Assembly: GCA_029226225.1 (NCBI GenBank)
Contig: JAQXXU010000056.1
Location: 1-63,059 of the forward strand
DNA: 63,059 nt
Direction of reading: 5' to 3'
From: Lachnospiraceae bacterium
GTDB lineage: Bacteria > Bacillota > Clostridia > Lachnospirales > Lachnospiraceae
Position 1 is the first letter of the stretch; each line of letters begins with the position of its first letter. Under the pieces are notes generated by a model. It did not search any database, had not been told where the DNA came from, and worked only from the letters and a program-made list of their open reading frames with translations. The position numbers were made by a program, and so were the translations under genes. Of the stretch, positions 24,664 to 33,842 are shown in pieces.

Positions 24664-26211
24664 ATGAGAGATATAAGCATGGAAAGGGTAAACAAGACAA
24701 GGGAAGAGATGCTTGATACGGTCAAGAGCCCGACACTGACACATGAGCAGAAGGTGGCGACAATGGCAAATCTGGCAGACTCACTTCTTGAAGTATTAGA
24801 CCTGCCTGAAGGACTCGATGAGTTATTAAATGCCCCGATAGAGACACAGTGCATCTGTGACCTGAGCGAGGGACATGCGCCACTGAGACCGAGATACATA
24901 GTACCGGATTATGAGAAGTTCTTAAAGGAGGGAAGCAAGTTCTTAAGACTTGGACCTGCGCACGACCTTCTCGAAGCGATGAATAATCTGCTTATCCTTT
25001 ATAAAAATGTACCGTCGGTTACGAATTATCCGGTATATGTCGGAGCACTTGATAAGCTTCTCGACCCTTATATGAAAGACGTGGATGATGAGACCGCACT
25101 GAAACTGACGAAGATGTTCCTGATCCACATGGACAGGACGATCCTCGACTCATTTTCTCACGCGAATATCGGACCGGAGGACACCAGAGCCGGACGCATC
25201 ATCATGAAAGCTATTGCTGAGACCTGTGATACTGTACCGAATGTCACGATGAAGTACGATCCGGATATCACTCCTGATGATTACGCTATTCAGGGCATAG
25301 AGACTACTCTTAAAGCTGCCAAGCCATCATTCGCAAACCATAAGATGTTCGTATCAGAGCTCGGCGAAGACTATGTAGTAGCCAGCTGCTATAACGGACT
25401 CAAGTACGGTGGCGGTTCCTACACCCTAGTCAGACTTATCCTCGGGAATATAGCAAAGAAAGCTAAGAATATCGAAGACTTCGAGAAGAATGTCCTTCCT
25501 TACGTCATGGACATCCAGGCGCGCTACATGGATGCCAGAGTGAAGTTCATAGTAGAGGAAAGTGGATTTTTCGAGAATAACTTCCTGGCAAAGGAAGGTC
25601 TGATCCACAGAGATAAGTTCACAGCCATGTATGGACTTGTAGGACTTGCAGACGCGGTAAATATCCTCCTCGAAAAAGAGGGAAAGACCGGACTGCGCTT
25701 CGGACATTCGAAGGAAGCCGATGACCTCGGGGTCGAGATCATGGACATCATAAATGATTTCAATAATAATCACAAGGCTTCGTACTGTGAGGCGACTGGC
25801 GGACATTATCTGCTGCATGCCCAGGTCGGACTTGCATCTGATAAGAATGTAACTCCGGGAACCAGAATCCCTATCGGCGAAGAACCTGATGAGATGATCG
25901 ATCATCTGAAAGTGCTCGAGAGATTTCATCACTACTTCCCATCGGGAACTGGCGACATATTCCCGATTGACATGACAGTACATAAGAATCATGAGTACCT
26001 GCTTGACATCATAAAGGGAGCCTTCAAGGACGGCATCAGATACCTGTCATTCTATGCATCGGATTCAGATGTCATAAGGATCACCGGCTACCTGGTAAAG
26101 AAGTCCGAGATAGAAAAACTCGAGAACGGTGAGAATGTCATGCAGGATACCACAGCGCTTGGAATGGGAGCAAAGCATAACGGACATATACTTGAAAGGA
26201 AAGTGAGATAA
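24664..26211 (+). CDS. yjjI: YjjI family glycyl radical enzyme
   Basis: A 515-residue member of the YjjI (DUF3029) branch of glycyl radical enzymes. The radical-bearing glycine is Gly475 in IRITGYLV near the C-terminus, and the thiyl-radical cysteine is most likely Cys242 in VVASCYNGLKYGGG. Other blocks are ADSLLEVLDLPEGLDELL, YPVYVGALDKLLDPY, CEATGGHYLLHAQVG and HHYFPSGTGDIFPID. It is shorter than pyruvate formate-lyase and has a single cysteine rather than the adjacent pair, so it is not PflB. The reaction is, to my knowledge, unsettled. It is embedded in the nucleoside operon between the binding-protein and ATPase genes, followed one base later by its activase. GGAGG lies 8 bases before the start. 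Confidence 0.92.
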   Translation: MRDISMERVNKTREEMLDTVKSPTLTHEQKVATMANLADSLLEVLDLPEGLDELLNAPIETQCICDLSEGHAPLRPRYIVPDYEKFLKEGSKFLRLGPAHDLLEAMNNLLILYKNVPSVTNYPVYVGALDKLLDPYMKDVDDETALKLTKMFLIHMDRTILDSFSHANIGPEDTRAGRIIMKAIAETCDTVPNVTMKYDPDITPDDYAIQGIETTLKAAKPSFANHKMFVSELGEDYVVASCYNGLKYGGGSYTLVRLILGNIAKKAKNIEDFEKNVLPYVMDIQARYMDARVKFIVEESGFFENNFLAKEGLIHRDKFTAMYGLVGLADAVNILLEKEGKTGLRFGHSKEADDLGVEIMDIINDFNNNHKASYCEATGGHYLLHAQVGLASDKNVTPGTRIPIGEEPDEMIDHLKVLERFHHYFPSGTGDIFPIDMTVHKNHEYLLDIIKGAFKDGIRYLSFYASDSDVIRITGYLVKKSEIEKLENGENVMQDTTALGMGAKHNGHILERKVR

Positions 26212-26212
26212 G

Positions 26213-27049
26213 TTGGAGAGATACCCTGTGAATAAGATCATCCCGTTCTCATCGGTCGATGGACCAGGGAACAGGACATCTGTCTTTCTTCAGGGATGCA
26301 ACTTCAACTGCCGCTACTGTCACAATCCTGAGACCAGAAAGCTCTGCATTAACTGCGGAGACTGCGTCCCGAAGTGTCCGGTACATGCGCTTTCGATGGT
26401 CGATGGTAAAGTGACCTTCGACTATACGAAGTGCGTGGCCTGCGACACCTGCATAAAGACCTGTACCCATGATGCTTCTCCACGTATCCGCTGGATGACT
26501 CCGCAGGAAGTATTCGAAGAGGTAAAAAAGCAGGTGCCTTACATCAGAGGAATCACGACTTCGGGAGGAGAGTGCACTTTTTACCCGGATTTTTTACGGG
26601 AGCTGTTTAAGCTGTGTAAAGGAATCGGACTCGGAGCGCTGATCGACTCAAACGGAAGCTATGATTTTTCAAAGGATGAGGAACTCCTGGATGTCTGCGA
26701 CGGTGTAATGCTTGATGTGAAGAGCTGGACAGCGGAAGACCACAGAAAAGTCGTGGATTTTTCAAATGAGATGGTGCTTAGGAACCTCGATTTCCTGGCC
26801 GAAAAGCACAAGCTCTATGAAGTCAGGACGGTAGTAGTACCGGGACTTTTCGATGTGGAAAAGACCATCAGGGAAGTGTCAGAGCACATAAAGGACTATC
26901 CTGAAGTCCGGTATAAGATCATCACCTACAGGCCGATGGGTGTGCGTGAAAAGTATGCAGTGGAAATGAATCCCCCAAAAAAGGATTACATGAATAAATT
27001 AAAAGAGCTATCGGAGAGTATCGGAGTAAAAACTGTTGTATTAGTCTAG
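26213..27049 (+). CDS. yjjW: YjjW family glycyl radical enzyme activase
   Basis: A radical SAM enzyme (278 residues from TTG 26213; 273 from GTG 26228) that installs the glycyl radical on YjjI. The SAM-cluster motif is CNFNCRYC (Cys29, 33, 36), followed by two ferredoxin-like clusters, CINCGDCVPKC and CVACDTCIKTC (about 45-55 and 74-84), and the TSGGECTF and DSNGSYDF motifs of activases. The start is uncertain: TTG follows GTGAG closely, whereas GTG 26228 has GGAGAG 7 bases upstream. Both are rare starts, which may keep activase levels low relative to its substrate. Confidence 0.92.
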   Translation: MERYPVNKIIPFSSVDGPGNRTSVFLQGCNFNCRYCHNPETRKLCINCGDCVPKCPVHALSMVDGKVTFDYTKCVACDTCIKTCTHDASPRIRWMTPQEVFEEVKKQVPYIRGITTSGGECTFYPDFLRELFKLCKGIGLGALIDSNGSYDFSKDEELLDVCDGVMLDVKSWTAEDHRKVVDFSNEMVLRNLDFLAEKHKLYEVRTVVVPGLFDVEKTIREVSEHIKDYPEVRYKIITYRPMGVREKYAVEMNPPKKDYMNKLKELSESIGVKTVVLV

Positions 27050-27065
27050 CAGAGAGGTAAATGCG

Positions 27066-28613
27066 GTGAAAAAAGACAGTAATGCGGATATGAGCGTTGA
27101 AGCCATCCGGATGAAAGGCATCGTGAAACGATTTGGTAATTTCACGGCGAATGACCACATCAATCTGACCGTCCACAAAGGGGAGGTGCATGCCATCCTC
27201 GGAGAAAACGGAGCAGGCAAGAGTACGTTGATGAACGTGCTTTACGGCATATATCAGCCGAATGAAGGCTCGATAGAGATTGATGGAAAGCCTGTAAAAA
27301 TAAACGGGCCTGAAGAAGCCATAAAGCTTGGTATAGGAATGGTGCACCAGCACTTCATGCTGATACAGCCGTTCACGGTCACAGAGAATATCATCCTCGG
27401 TTCGGAGCCGAGAAAAGGTCTCGTGGTCGATAAGGCAAGCGCCAGGGAAAAGATCATGGAACTGTCCGAGAGATACGGACTGAAGGTCGATCCTGACGCA
27501 AAGGTCGAGGACATTTCTGTAGGAATGCAGCAGCGTGTAGAGATCCTGAAGGTGCTCTACAGAGGCGCCAGACATCTGATCTTAGATGAGCCTACATCAT
27601 CGCTGACCCCTCAGGAGATCACCGAGCTGATGGAGATTATAAAGAACCTGACAAAGGATGGCAAGAGTGTCATCCTGATCACACATAAGCTGAAGGAGAT
27701 CACTGAGGCTGCAGATTTCTGCACCATCATAAGACAGGGTAAATACATTGACACAGTAGAGGTAGACCAGGTCGATGAGAACAGGCTTGCCGAAATGATG
27801 GTCGGAAGAAACGTAGAGTTTAAAGTAGATAAAAAGGAGCAGGCTCCTGGAGAGGTAGTCCTTGATGTAGAGAATCTCCGAGCAAAGGACTATCGTGGTG
27901 TTGACATCTTAAATGGTCTGAACCTGAAAGTACATAAGGGTGAGATCGTAGGACTTGCCGGCGTTGATGGAAATGGACAATCAGAGCTTGTTGAGATCCT
28001 TACGGGTCTTATGAAGGCAGAATCGGGGAAAATAACTGTCGAGGGAAAGGATATCTTTAATAAAAAGCCAAAAGAGATCTTCGATGACGGTGTTTCATCG
28101 ATACCTGAAGACAGACAGAAGCACGGTCTTGTCATGGATTTCACTGTCGCTGAAAATATGATCCTGCAGAACTACGACAAGCCTCAGTTTTCAAAGCATG
28201 GCATTCTGAATCGTTCAGCTATCTCGAAATTCACAAATCAGCTGATCGATAAATTCGATATCAGACCGAGAGGCTGTGAAAACCGTCTGGCAAGACAGCT
28301 GTCAGGAGGAAATCAGCAGAAGGTTATAATCGCCCGAGAGGTGACCAATGACAAAGAGCTTCTCATAGCTATGAACCCGACCAGAGGTCTGGATGTCGGA
28401 GCTATCGAATTCGTACACAAGTACCTGGTAGAGCAGAGAAACAAGGGACGTGCGGTTCTTCTCGTATCGTTTGAGCTTGATGAGATCATGTCACTTTCAG
28501 ACAGAATAGACGTTATCTTCGATGGAAAAATAGAAGGAAGCGTAAAAGGATCCGAGGCCGATGAGAAGCAGCTCGGAATCATGATGGCAGGAGGAAAAAT
28601 AGATGAAAAGTAA
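27066..28613 (+). CDS. Nucleoside ABC transporter ATPase (NupO/YufO-like)
   Basis: A 515-residue tandem ABC ATPase. The first domain has Walker A GENGAGKST, HQHFMLIQPFTVTENI and signature ISVGMQQRVEI with Walker B LILDEPTSS; the second has GVDGNGQSE, the SIPEDRQKHGLV motif, LSGGNQQKVI and AMNPTRGLD in place of a standard Walker B. This architecture is typical of the BMP-type nucleoside importers. It starts with GTG 27066, with AGAGAGG 8 bases upstream, and its end overlaps the first permease by 11 bases. Confidence 0.92.
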   Translation: MKKDSNADMSVEAIRMKGIVKRFGNFTANDHINLTVHKGEVHAILGENGAGKSTLMNVLYGIYQPNEGSIEIDGKPVKINGPEEAIKLGIGMVHQHFMLIQPFTVTENIILGSEPRKGLVVDKASAREKIMELSERYGLKVDPDAKVEDISVGMQQRVEILKVLYRGARHLILDEPTSSLTPQEITELMEIIKNLTKDGKSVILITHKLKEITEAADFCTIIRQGKYIDTVEVDQVDENRLAEMMVGRNVEFKVDKKEQAPGEVVLDVENLRAKDYRGVDILNGLNLKVHKGEIVGLAGVDGNGQSELVEILTGLMKAESGKITVEGKDIFNKKPKEIFDDGVSSIPEDRQKHGLVMDFTVAENMILQNYDKPQFSKHGILNRSAISKFTNQLIDKFDIRPRGCENRLARQLSGGNQQKVIIAREVTNDKELLIAMNPTRGLDVGAIEFVHKYLVEQRNKGRAVLLVSFELDEIMSLSDRIDVIFDGKIEGSVKGSEADEKQLGIMMAGGKIDEK

Positions 28614-29697
28614 AACTAGTATCTGGGATGGTAACTTCATCTATGTGATCATCGCCATCGTTGTAGGATTTTTAGTAGGAGCTATTCTCCTGGTGTCAGC
28701 CGGCATCGACCCGGGACTTACCTACAGTACACTTTTTCAGGGAGTGTTCTCAGAGCCAAAATACATAGTGTACAGCTTCGTATATGCAGCACCGTACATC
28801 ATGACAGGACTCTCAGTAGCATTCTCATTTAAGACCGGCGTGTTTAACATCGGAGCCGAGGGACAGTTCGTAGTCGGATCGCTTGCGGCAGTTTTAGTCG
28901 GTATCTTCGGGAATATGCCTCCGGTGATCCATGCCATAGTCTGCTTCATAGCAGCTGCCGCAGCAGGTGCTGCATGGGGAGCTATCGTAGGTCTCATGAA
29001 GATAAAGAGAGGAATAAACGAAGTCCTTTCATACATCATGTTCAACTGGATCGCCTACTATCTGTCAAACTACGTCGTAATGCACAGTGGCGTTAAGGCA
29101 AAATCGATAGAGGCCACCAAGGATATCAAGGATTCTGCCAGCACAGTCATCCAGGGACTTATCCCGGCGACCGGCTGCCCGAAGGTAAACTCAGGATTTT
29201 TCATAGCTACGATCGCAGCTATAGTCCTATGGTTTGTAATAAAGAAAACGACCTTCGGATATCAGCTCCGTGCTGTCGGACTTTCAAAGACTGCATCTGA
29301 GTACGGCGGTATCTCATCATCGAAGATCTTCATGGTCAGCATGGCGCTTTCGGGAATGCTCGCCGGTATCGGCGGTGCTATCCAGACTCTCGGAATGGCT
29401 GGACGTATCTCACAGTTCTCTGGTCAGGAGAGCTTTGGATTCGACGGTATCACAGTAGCACTTATCGGAGGAACAAACCCGATCGGATGTATTTTTGCGG
29501 GACTCTTCTACGGTGCCATGAAGTACGGCGGAAACAAGCTGACACTTGTCAACGCCCCGAAGGAGATCGTAAATATCATCATGGGCACTATAATCTTCTT
29601 CATCGCTATTTCACTTCTGCTGAAGAGAATCATAAAAGGTGTACAGCAGAAGAAACTCGACAAGGCAAAAGAGCTTACGGCTGCAAAGGAGGCCTGA
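28603..29697 (+). CDS. Nucleoside ABC transporter permease (NupP/YufP-like)
   Basis: A 364-residue membrane protein with about ten hydrophobic segments. GLSVAFSFKTGVFNIGAEGQFVVGSLAA, AAGAAWGAIVGLMKIKRGINEVLSYIMFNWIA and the coupling region YQLRAVGLSKTASEYGGIS mark the branched-chain/BMP permease superfamily, read here in parts. It overlaps the ATPase gene and is followed three bases later by the second permease. It forms the pore with that protein. Confidence 0.92.
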   Translation: MKSKTSIWDGNFIYVIIAIVVGFLVGAILLVSAGIDPGLTYSTLFQGVFSEPKYIVYSFVYAAPYIMTGLSVAFSFKTGVFNIGAEGQFVVGSLAAVLVGIFGNMPPVIHAIVCFIAAAAAGAAWGAIVGLMKIKRGINEVLSYIMFNWIAYYLSNYVVMHSGVKAKSIEATKDIKDSASTVIQGLIPATGCPKVNSGFFIATIAAIVLWFVIKKTTFGYQLRAVGLSKTASEYGGISSSKIFMVSMALSGMLAGIGGAIQTLGMAGRISQFSGQESFGFDGITVALIGGTNPIGCIFAGLFYGAMKYGGNKLTLVNAPKEIVNIIMGTIIFFIAISLLLKRIIKGVQQKKLDKAKELTAAKEA

Positions 29698-29700
29698 GAA

Positions 29701-30639
29701 ATGAACGGATTTGTAAATGTCTTCGGACTTATTCTTAACGGTATGCTGATCTCCACACCGCCGCTTCTTCTTGCAGCCTTAGGATCAGTTTTTTCAGAAA
29801 AAAGTGGTGTCGTAAATATCGGCATCGAGGGTATGATGACTATCGGCGCTTATGTAGGCGCTGTCGGAGCTTACTTCACGCATAATGGCTGGGTTGGCTT
29901 CCTGCTCGGCGGTATAGCCGGGATGATATTCGGACTGCTTCACGCATTTGCATGCGTGACCTGCGGAGCCGATCAGACCATCGCTGGTACAGCTATTAAC
30001 TTCATCGGACCTGGACTTGCGCTTTTCCTCTGCAAGTCGATGTTCGATAACTCGTCAGATACTCCATCACTTCCGACAGAATACAAGCTGCCAAAGCTGT
30101 TCAACGGTGTATTCAAGTCAGGATCATTCGGTTACAACGTACTTGGTACGTATTCGGCTGTATGGCTTAGCTTCATTCTCGTGGCTGTGATCTGGTTCGT
30201 ATTCTACAAAACCAGATTCGGTATGAGACTCAGAGCTGCCGGTGAGCATCCGGAAGCCTGCGAGACTCTCGGTGTCAATGTATTCAAAGTAAGATATGCC
30301 TGCGTTCTGCTTTCAGGATTTCTGGCAGGACTTGGCGGTGCATTCGTTACTCTCGCTACCGTATCGCAGTTCCGTCCTACGGTTATCGTAGGTCAGGGTT
30401 TCATCGCTATCGCAGCTGTTATCTTCGGTAAATTCACTCCGCAGGGGGCTTTCCTTGGCTGCCTGCTCTTCGGTCTCTGCAACGGACTGAAGTCAGTGCT
30501 TTCAGCTATGGGTTCAAGTGTTTCGCCGAATATCCTGTCGATGATCCCTTACGTGGTTACGATCCTCGTCCTTATCCTCTTCGTGGGTAGCGGACGTGTA
30601 CCGGCAGCCAATGGTAAACCGTACATCAAGTCTAAATAA
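29701..30639 (+). CDS. Nucleoside ABC transporter permease (NupQ/YufQ-like)
   Basis: A 312-residue partner permease. It begins with the typical TPPLLLAALGSVFSEKSGVVNIGIEG block, then GADQTIAGTAINF, MRLRAAGEHPEACETLGVN (the ATPase coupling loop) and VGQGFIAIAAVIFGKFTPQGA. About eight to nine hydrophobic segments. It is the last transporter gene; repeat copy 2 separates it from deoC. Confidence 0.92.
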   Translation: MNGFVNVFGLILNGMLISTPPLLLAALGSVFSEKSGVVNIGIEGMMTIGAYVGAVGAYFTHNGWVGFLLGGIAGMIFGLLHAFACVTCGADQTIAGTAINFIGPGLALFLCKSMFDNSSDTPSLPTEYKLPKLFNGVFKSGSFGYNVLGTYSAVWLSFILVAVIWFVFYKTRFGMRLRAAGEHPEACETLGVNVFKVRYACVLLSGFLAGLGGAFVTLATVSQFRPTVIVGQGFIAIAAVIFGKFTPQGAFLGCLLFGLCNGLKSVLSAMGSSVSPNILSMIPYVVTILVLILFVGSGRVPAANGKPYIKSK

Positions 30640-30678
30640 ATCTAAAGTTTTATAATGCGCGGATCCCAATCTTCGCTG

Positions 30679-30794
30679 CCCGCGTGGCGGCATGCGCGCA
30701 TCGCGTCCGAGCTCACGGCCACCCACGAATTCATATTAGCATCGGAGTCGGCGGCCGTGACGGACCGATGCACGACATGCCGACAGGTAGCGGG
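30679..30794 (+). repeat. GC-rich dispersed repeat, copy 2
   Basis: A 116-base element in the same orientation as copy 1. Both ends match copy 1 at about 90 percent; the inner spacer is ten bases longer and unrelated. CCCGC at the left end and GCGGG at the right end are complementary. It fills most of the 206-base gap before deoC. Confidence 0.8.
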
Positions 30795-30845
30795 ATTGCA
30801 AACTCTAAATCCGCGCCCACATTCACATTATAGAAAGGAAAGAAA

Positions 30846-31487
30846 ATGTTAGATCATAAACTTTTTGACCATACATTACTTGCTGCGGATGCTACGCAGG
30901 AGCAGATGGATAAGATCATAGAGGAAGCTAAGAAGTACGACTTCATGTCGGTTTGCTGCAACTCATATTACACTAAGCATGTAGCTGAGGCTTTGAAAGG
31001 TACTGGAATCCACACGACGACTGTGGTCGGGTTCCCGCTCGGGCAGATGAGCACTAAGGCGAAGGCTTTCGAGACAAAGTGTGCTGTGGAAGATGGTGCT
31101 GATGAGATCGACATGGTTATAAATGTCGCTGCCTTGAAGGATAAAAAGTACGACGTAGTCGAGGCTGATATAAAGGCTGTAAGAGATGCCTGTCCTGGAA
31201 AGATCCTCAAAGTCATAATCGAGTGCTGCCTTCTGACAGATGATGAGAAGGTAAAGGCCTGCGAGCTGTCAGAAAAGGCAGGTGCTGATTTCGTAAAGAC
31301 CTCGACTGGATTTTCTACAGGAGGAGCAAAGGCAGAGGATGTAGCACTTATGAGAAAGACCGTAGGCGACAGACTCGGAGTAAAGGCGAGCGGCGGAATT
31401 CATTCGGAAGCTGAAGCACAGTCCATGGTAGATGCTGGAGCTTCAAGACTTGGCACATCAGCCACACTGAAGATCATAGGAGCATAA
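30846..31487 (+). CDS. deoC: Deoxyribose-phosphate aldolase DeoC
   Basis: A 213-residue class I aldolase cleaving 2-deoxyribose-5-phosphate to acetaldehyde and glyceraldehyde-3-phosphate. Motifs: [16 protein letters not shown] at the start, [47 protein letters not shown] and the Schiff-base lysine in [13 protein letters not shown]. It begins the catabolic part of the cluster. A phosphopentomutase needed to make its substrate is not present in the window. AAAGGAAAG is 7-8 bases upstream. Confidence 0.96.
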   Translation: MLDHKLFDHTLLAADATQEQMDKIIEEAKKYDFMSVCCNSYYTKHVAEALKGTGIHTTTVVGFPLGQMSTKAKAFETKCAVEDGADEIDMVINVAALKDKKYDVVEADIKAVRDACPGKILKVIIECCLLTDDEKVKACELSEKAGADFVKTSTGFSTGGAKAEDVALMRKTVGDRLGVKASGGIHSEAEAQSMVDAGASRLGTSATLKIIGA

Positions 31488-31489
31488 AA

Positions 31490-32464
31490 ATGAACAGAGC
31501 ACAGATAAAGTCAATACCGAAAGTTGAATTACATTGTCATCTGGACGGTTCACTTTCGCCAGAATTTATCAGCAGCCGCCTCGGGAGAAAGGTGGATTTC
31601 AAAGAGCTCTCAGTTTCTATCGACTGCACCAGTCTGAATGAATATCTGGAAAAATTTGATCTTCCGATAAAAATACTCTCGACTCCGGAGGCAGTGCGTG
31701 AAGGCACTATAGATGTCCTGCGCCAGGGAGCCGAGGAGAATGTCAGATATATGGAGATCCGCTTTGATCCGGTCTGTCTGTCAAATGACGGTATGACAAC
31801 GGATGAGGCCGTTATCGCATCCATTGAGGGACTTCGCGAGGGAGAAGAAAAGTATGGGATAAAGGGAAATATCATTCTCTGCGCTATGAGACAGTTTGAC
31901 CTTGATCAGAACCTCGGGACCCTCGCCCTGGTGGAGAAATACCTCGGAAAAGGGGTCTGCTGCATGGATCTGGCTGGAGCAGAAGCCCTGTATCCTACCT
32001 CGGGCTTCAAAGCACTTTTTCAAGAGGCTGTGAACAGACAGATACCTTTTATCATCCATGCGGGTGAGGCAGACGGACCGGATAGTGTCAGGGCAGCGGT
32101 TTCGTTTGGGGCGAAGCGTATAGGCCACGGCGTCGCCATGAAGGGGCAAGAGGATCTGCAGCAGGAGCTTAAGAAAAAGAACATTCCCGTCGAGATCTGT
32201 CCGACAAGTAACTATCAGACAAAGGCAGTACATGGGACTTACCCATTACGTGAGTTCATAGATGCAGGACTTAAGGTAACGATAAATACGGATAACCGGA
32301 CGGTGTCAGATACGACGCTTACAGACGAACTGGAGAAATCAGTACATATAGCTGATCTCTCAGATGCTGAGATCGTGACACTAGAGGAAAATGCTGTAAA
32401 TGCCTCATTTGCGGATACAGATACCAAAGAAAAGATATTAGAAGAACTGAAAGCATTTTTATGA
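31490..32464 (+). CDS. add: Adenosine deaminase
   Basis: A 324-residue zinc amidohydrolase converting (deoxy)adenosine to (deoxy)inosine. Metal and catalytic motifs are all present: VELHCHLDGSLS, FIIHAGEADG (catalytic Glu), RIGHGVAM, VEICPTSNYQTKA and INTDNRTVS. It starts two bases after deoC, and its stop overlaps the next start by four bases (ATGA). It feeds inosine to the purine nucleoside phosphorylase three genes downstream. Confidence 0.95.
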   Translation: MNRAQIKSIPKVELHCHLDGSLSPEFISSRLGRKVDFKELSVSIDCTSLNEYLEKFDLPIKILSTPEAVREGTIDVLRQGAEENVRYMEIRFDPVCLSNDGMTTDEAVIASIEGLREGEEKYGIKGNIILCAMRQFDLDQNLGTLALVEKYLGKGVCCMDLAGAEALYPTSGFKALFQEAVNRQIPFIIHAGEADGPDSVRAAVSFGAKRIGHGVAMKGQEDLQQELKKKNIPVEICPTSNYQTKAVHGTYPLREFIDAGLKVTINTDNRTVSDTTLTDELEKSVHIADLSDAEIVTLEENAVNASFADTDTKEKILEELKAFL

Positions 32465-33195
32465 TCGAACACGCTGCATTTAATTCCATAGTAAAATACA
32501 CAAACGATATGTCGGCAGCAGTTCAGGATGTGCTGAATCAGCTCTTTAAAAACGCTCCTCTGTCTACTTTTAGCGAGATAGAGATAAAGGAGATACCTAA
32601 GGGCGAGTATATAGTACGGGAAAACGAACTGGCAGACAGGGTGTTTTTTCTGATAAAGGGAGAAGTGTCTGCATTGGAGCACAGGGTTTTAGGAACCAGC
32701 TACAAGTTCACAGGTTACTCGGCGTTTGAATCTTTCGGCACGATGGAAAGCCTGCTGGGGTATGATCTCTATGCGGCTACCCTTGTGACAGAGACAGACT
32801 GCTCTTTCCTTGAAATGGACAGAAATGCTTATGAGAGGTGGACGGAGAAGGACTCCCATGCGCTTAAAATGCTGACAAAGGATACCTGTGAGTATCTGCT
32901 GAGAGAGGCGAGAAGAGACAGAGTTTTCCGGTTTCTATCAGGCAAGGATTCACTTCTGATGATGCTTGCACTGGAATACGAGGACAGGGCAGATGAAAAA
33001 GGAAACTGCAGATTGAACTTCACCAGACAGCAGCTGGCAGAGTTTTCGGGGTTATCGGTCAGGACTGTGAACCGCGCGGTACAGACGCTTGATGAAGAGG
33101 GATTCTTCGATCACAGCAGAAGCGTCTTCAGGATCAACCGGCAGCAGTACAGAAAAATAAGGGAATATCTGAATGAATTCATCTCTGATACGTAA
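32461..33195 (+). CDS. Crp/Fnr family transcriptional regulator
   Basis: A 244-residue regulator. Residues about 38-125 form a cyclic-nucleotide-binding-like beta roll (IPKGEYIVRENELADRVFFLIKGEVSALE read in parts), but the usual cAMP phosphate cassette is not evident, nor are Fnr cysteines. The C-terminal winged helix has NFTRQQLAEFSGLSVRTVNRAVQTLDEEGFF. It is co-translated with add (ATGA overlap), so it probably senses a product of nucleoside breakdown or redox state and controls this cluster; that is inference. Its end overlaps the next gene by 23 bases. Confidence 0.88.
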   Translation: MIEHAAFNSIVKYTNDMSAAVQDVLNQLFKNAPLSTFSEIEIKEIPKGEYIVRENELADRVFFLIKGEVSALEHRVLGTSYKFTGYSAFESFGTMESLLGYDLYAATLVTETDCSFLEMDRNAYERWTEKDSHALKMLTKDTCEYLLREARRDRVFRFLSGKDSLLMMLALEYEDRADEKGNCRLNFTRQQLAEFSGLSVRTVNRAVQTLDEEGFFDHSRSVFRINRQQYRKIREYLNEFISDT

Positions 33196-33814
33196 AGCAT
33201 TTAAGGGGATCACAATTAAAAAACTGATATTCACCGTGATCGGTGTGCTTCTTTCGGGTGTCGAGATATCGTTTAACGCCAGGGCTGGGCTAGGGAATGA
33301 TCCGGTCGGAATGCTCTATGACGGACTAAGAGCCTTTCTTGGACTGACACAGGAGCAACTGTCGGTTGCTACAAATCTGATAAACATAGGCCTGATAGTA
33401 TTTGTATTTTTTGCAGGAAGGCATTATGTGAATATTGGGACAGTGATATGCCTGGTGGTATACGGATTCGGTGTTGATCTCGGAAGTCTGCTTTATGAAG
33501 CTTTTTTTCCGGAACAGATGACGATGATGCTCAGAATTCTGGCAGTGGTTATCGGATGCCTGTTCCTCTATACTGGTCTTGGGATGGAAATCGCTTCAGA
33601 TATCGGAATAGATGCGACTTCAGGGTTCATTATGGTGGTCCGGGACAGAATGCACTGGCAGTACCATACTGCAAAAGTGGTATGTGATATTCTGTCAGTC
33701 GTTATCGGATTTCTGCTCGGAGGAAAGCTCGGTGTAGTTACAGTGATCTGTGCAGTAATAAACGGACCGATGATCCAGCTCTTTACAAAATTATTCCAGA
33801 AAATCATAGGATAA
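33173..33814 (+). CDS. YczE/YitT-like membrane protein
   Basis: A 213-residue protein with five hydrophobic segments. The stretch VEISFNARAGLGNDPVGMLYDGL and the later MEIASDIGIDATSGFIMVV resemble the repeated motif of YczE/YyaS-type proteins; molecular function unknown. It overlaps the regulator gene, making it part of the nucleoside cluster; a role as a small transporter or sensor partner is possible. No strong Shine-Dalgarno is visible, suggesting coupling. Confidence 0.75.
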   Translation: MNSSLIRKAFKGITIKKLIFTVIGVLLSGVEISFNARAGLGNDPVGMLYDGLRAFLGLTQEQLSVATNLINIGLIVFVFFAGRHYVNIGTVICLVVYGFGVDLGSLLYEAFFPEQMTMMLRILAVVIGCLFLYTGLGMEIASDIGIDATSGFIMVVRDRMHWQYHTAKVVCDILSVVIGFLLGGKLGVVTVICAVINGPMIQLFTKLFQKIIG

Positions 33815-33842
33815 AATAACACATAACAGAAAGGAGACAGGT

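Noticed and set aside
30655-30852. 65-codon ORF across repeat copy 2
   Set aside because: It only exists because the repeat lacks stops in this frame; copy 1 does not encode a similar peptide in the variable centre.
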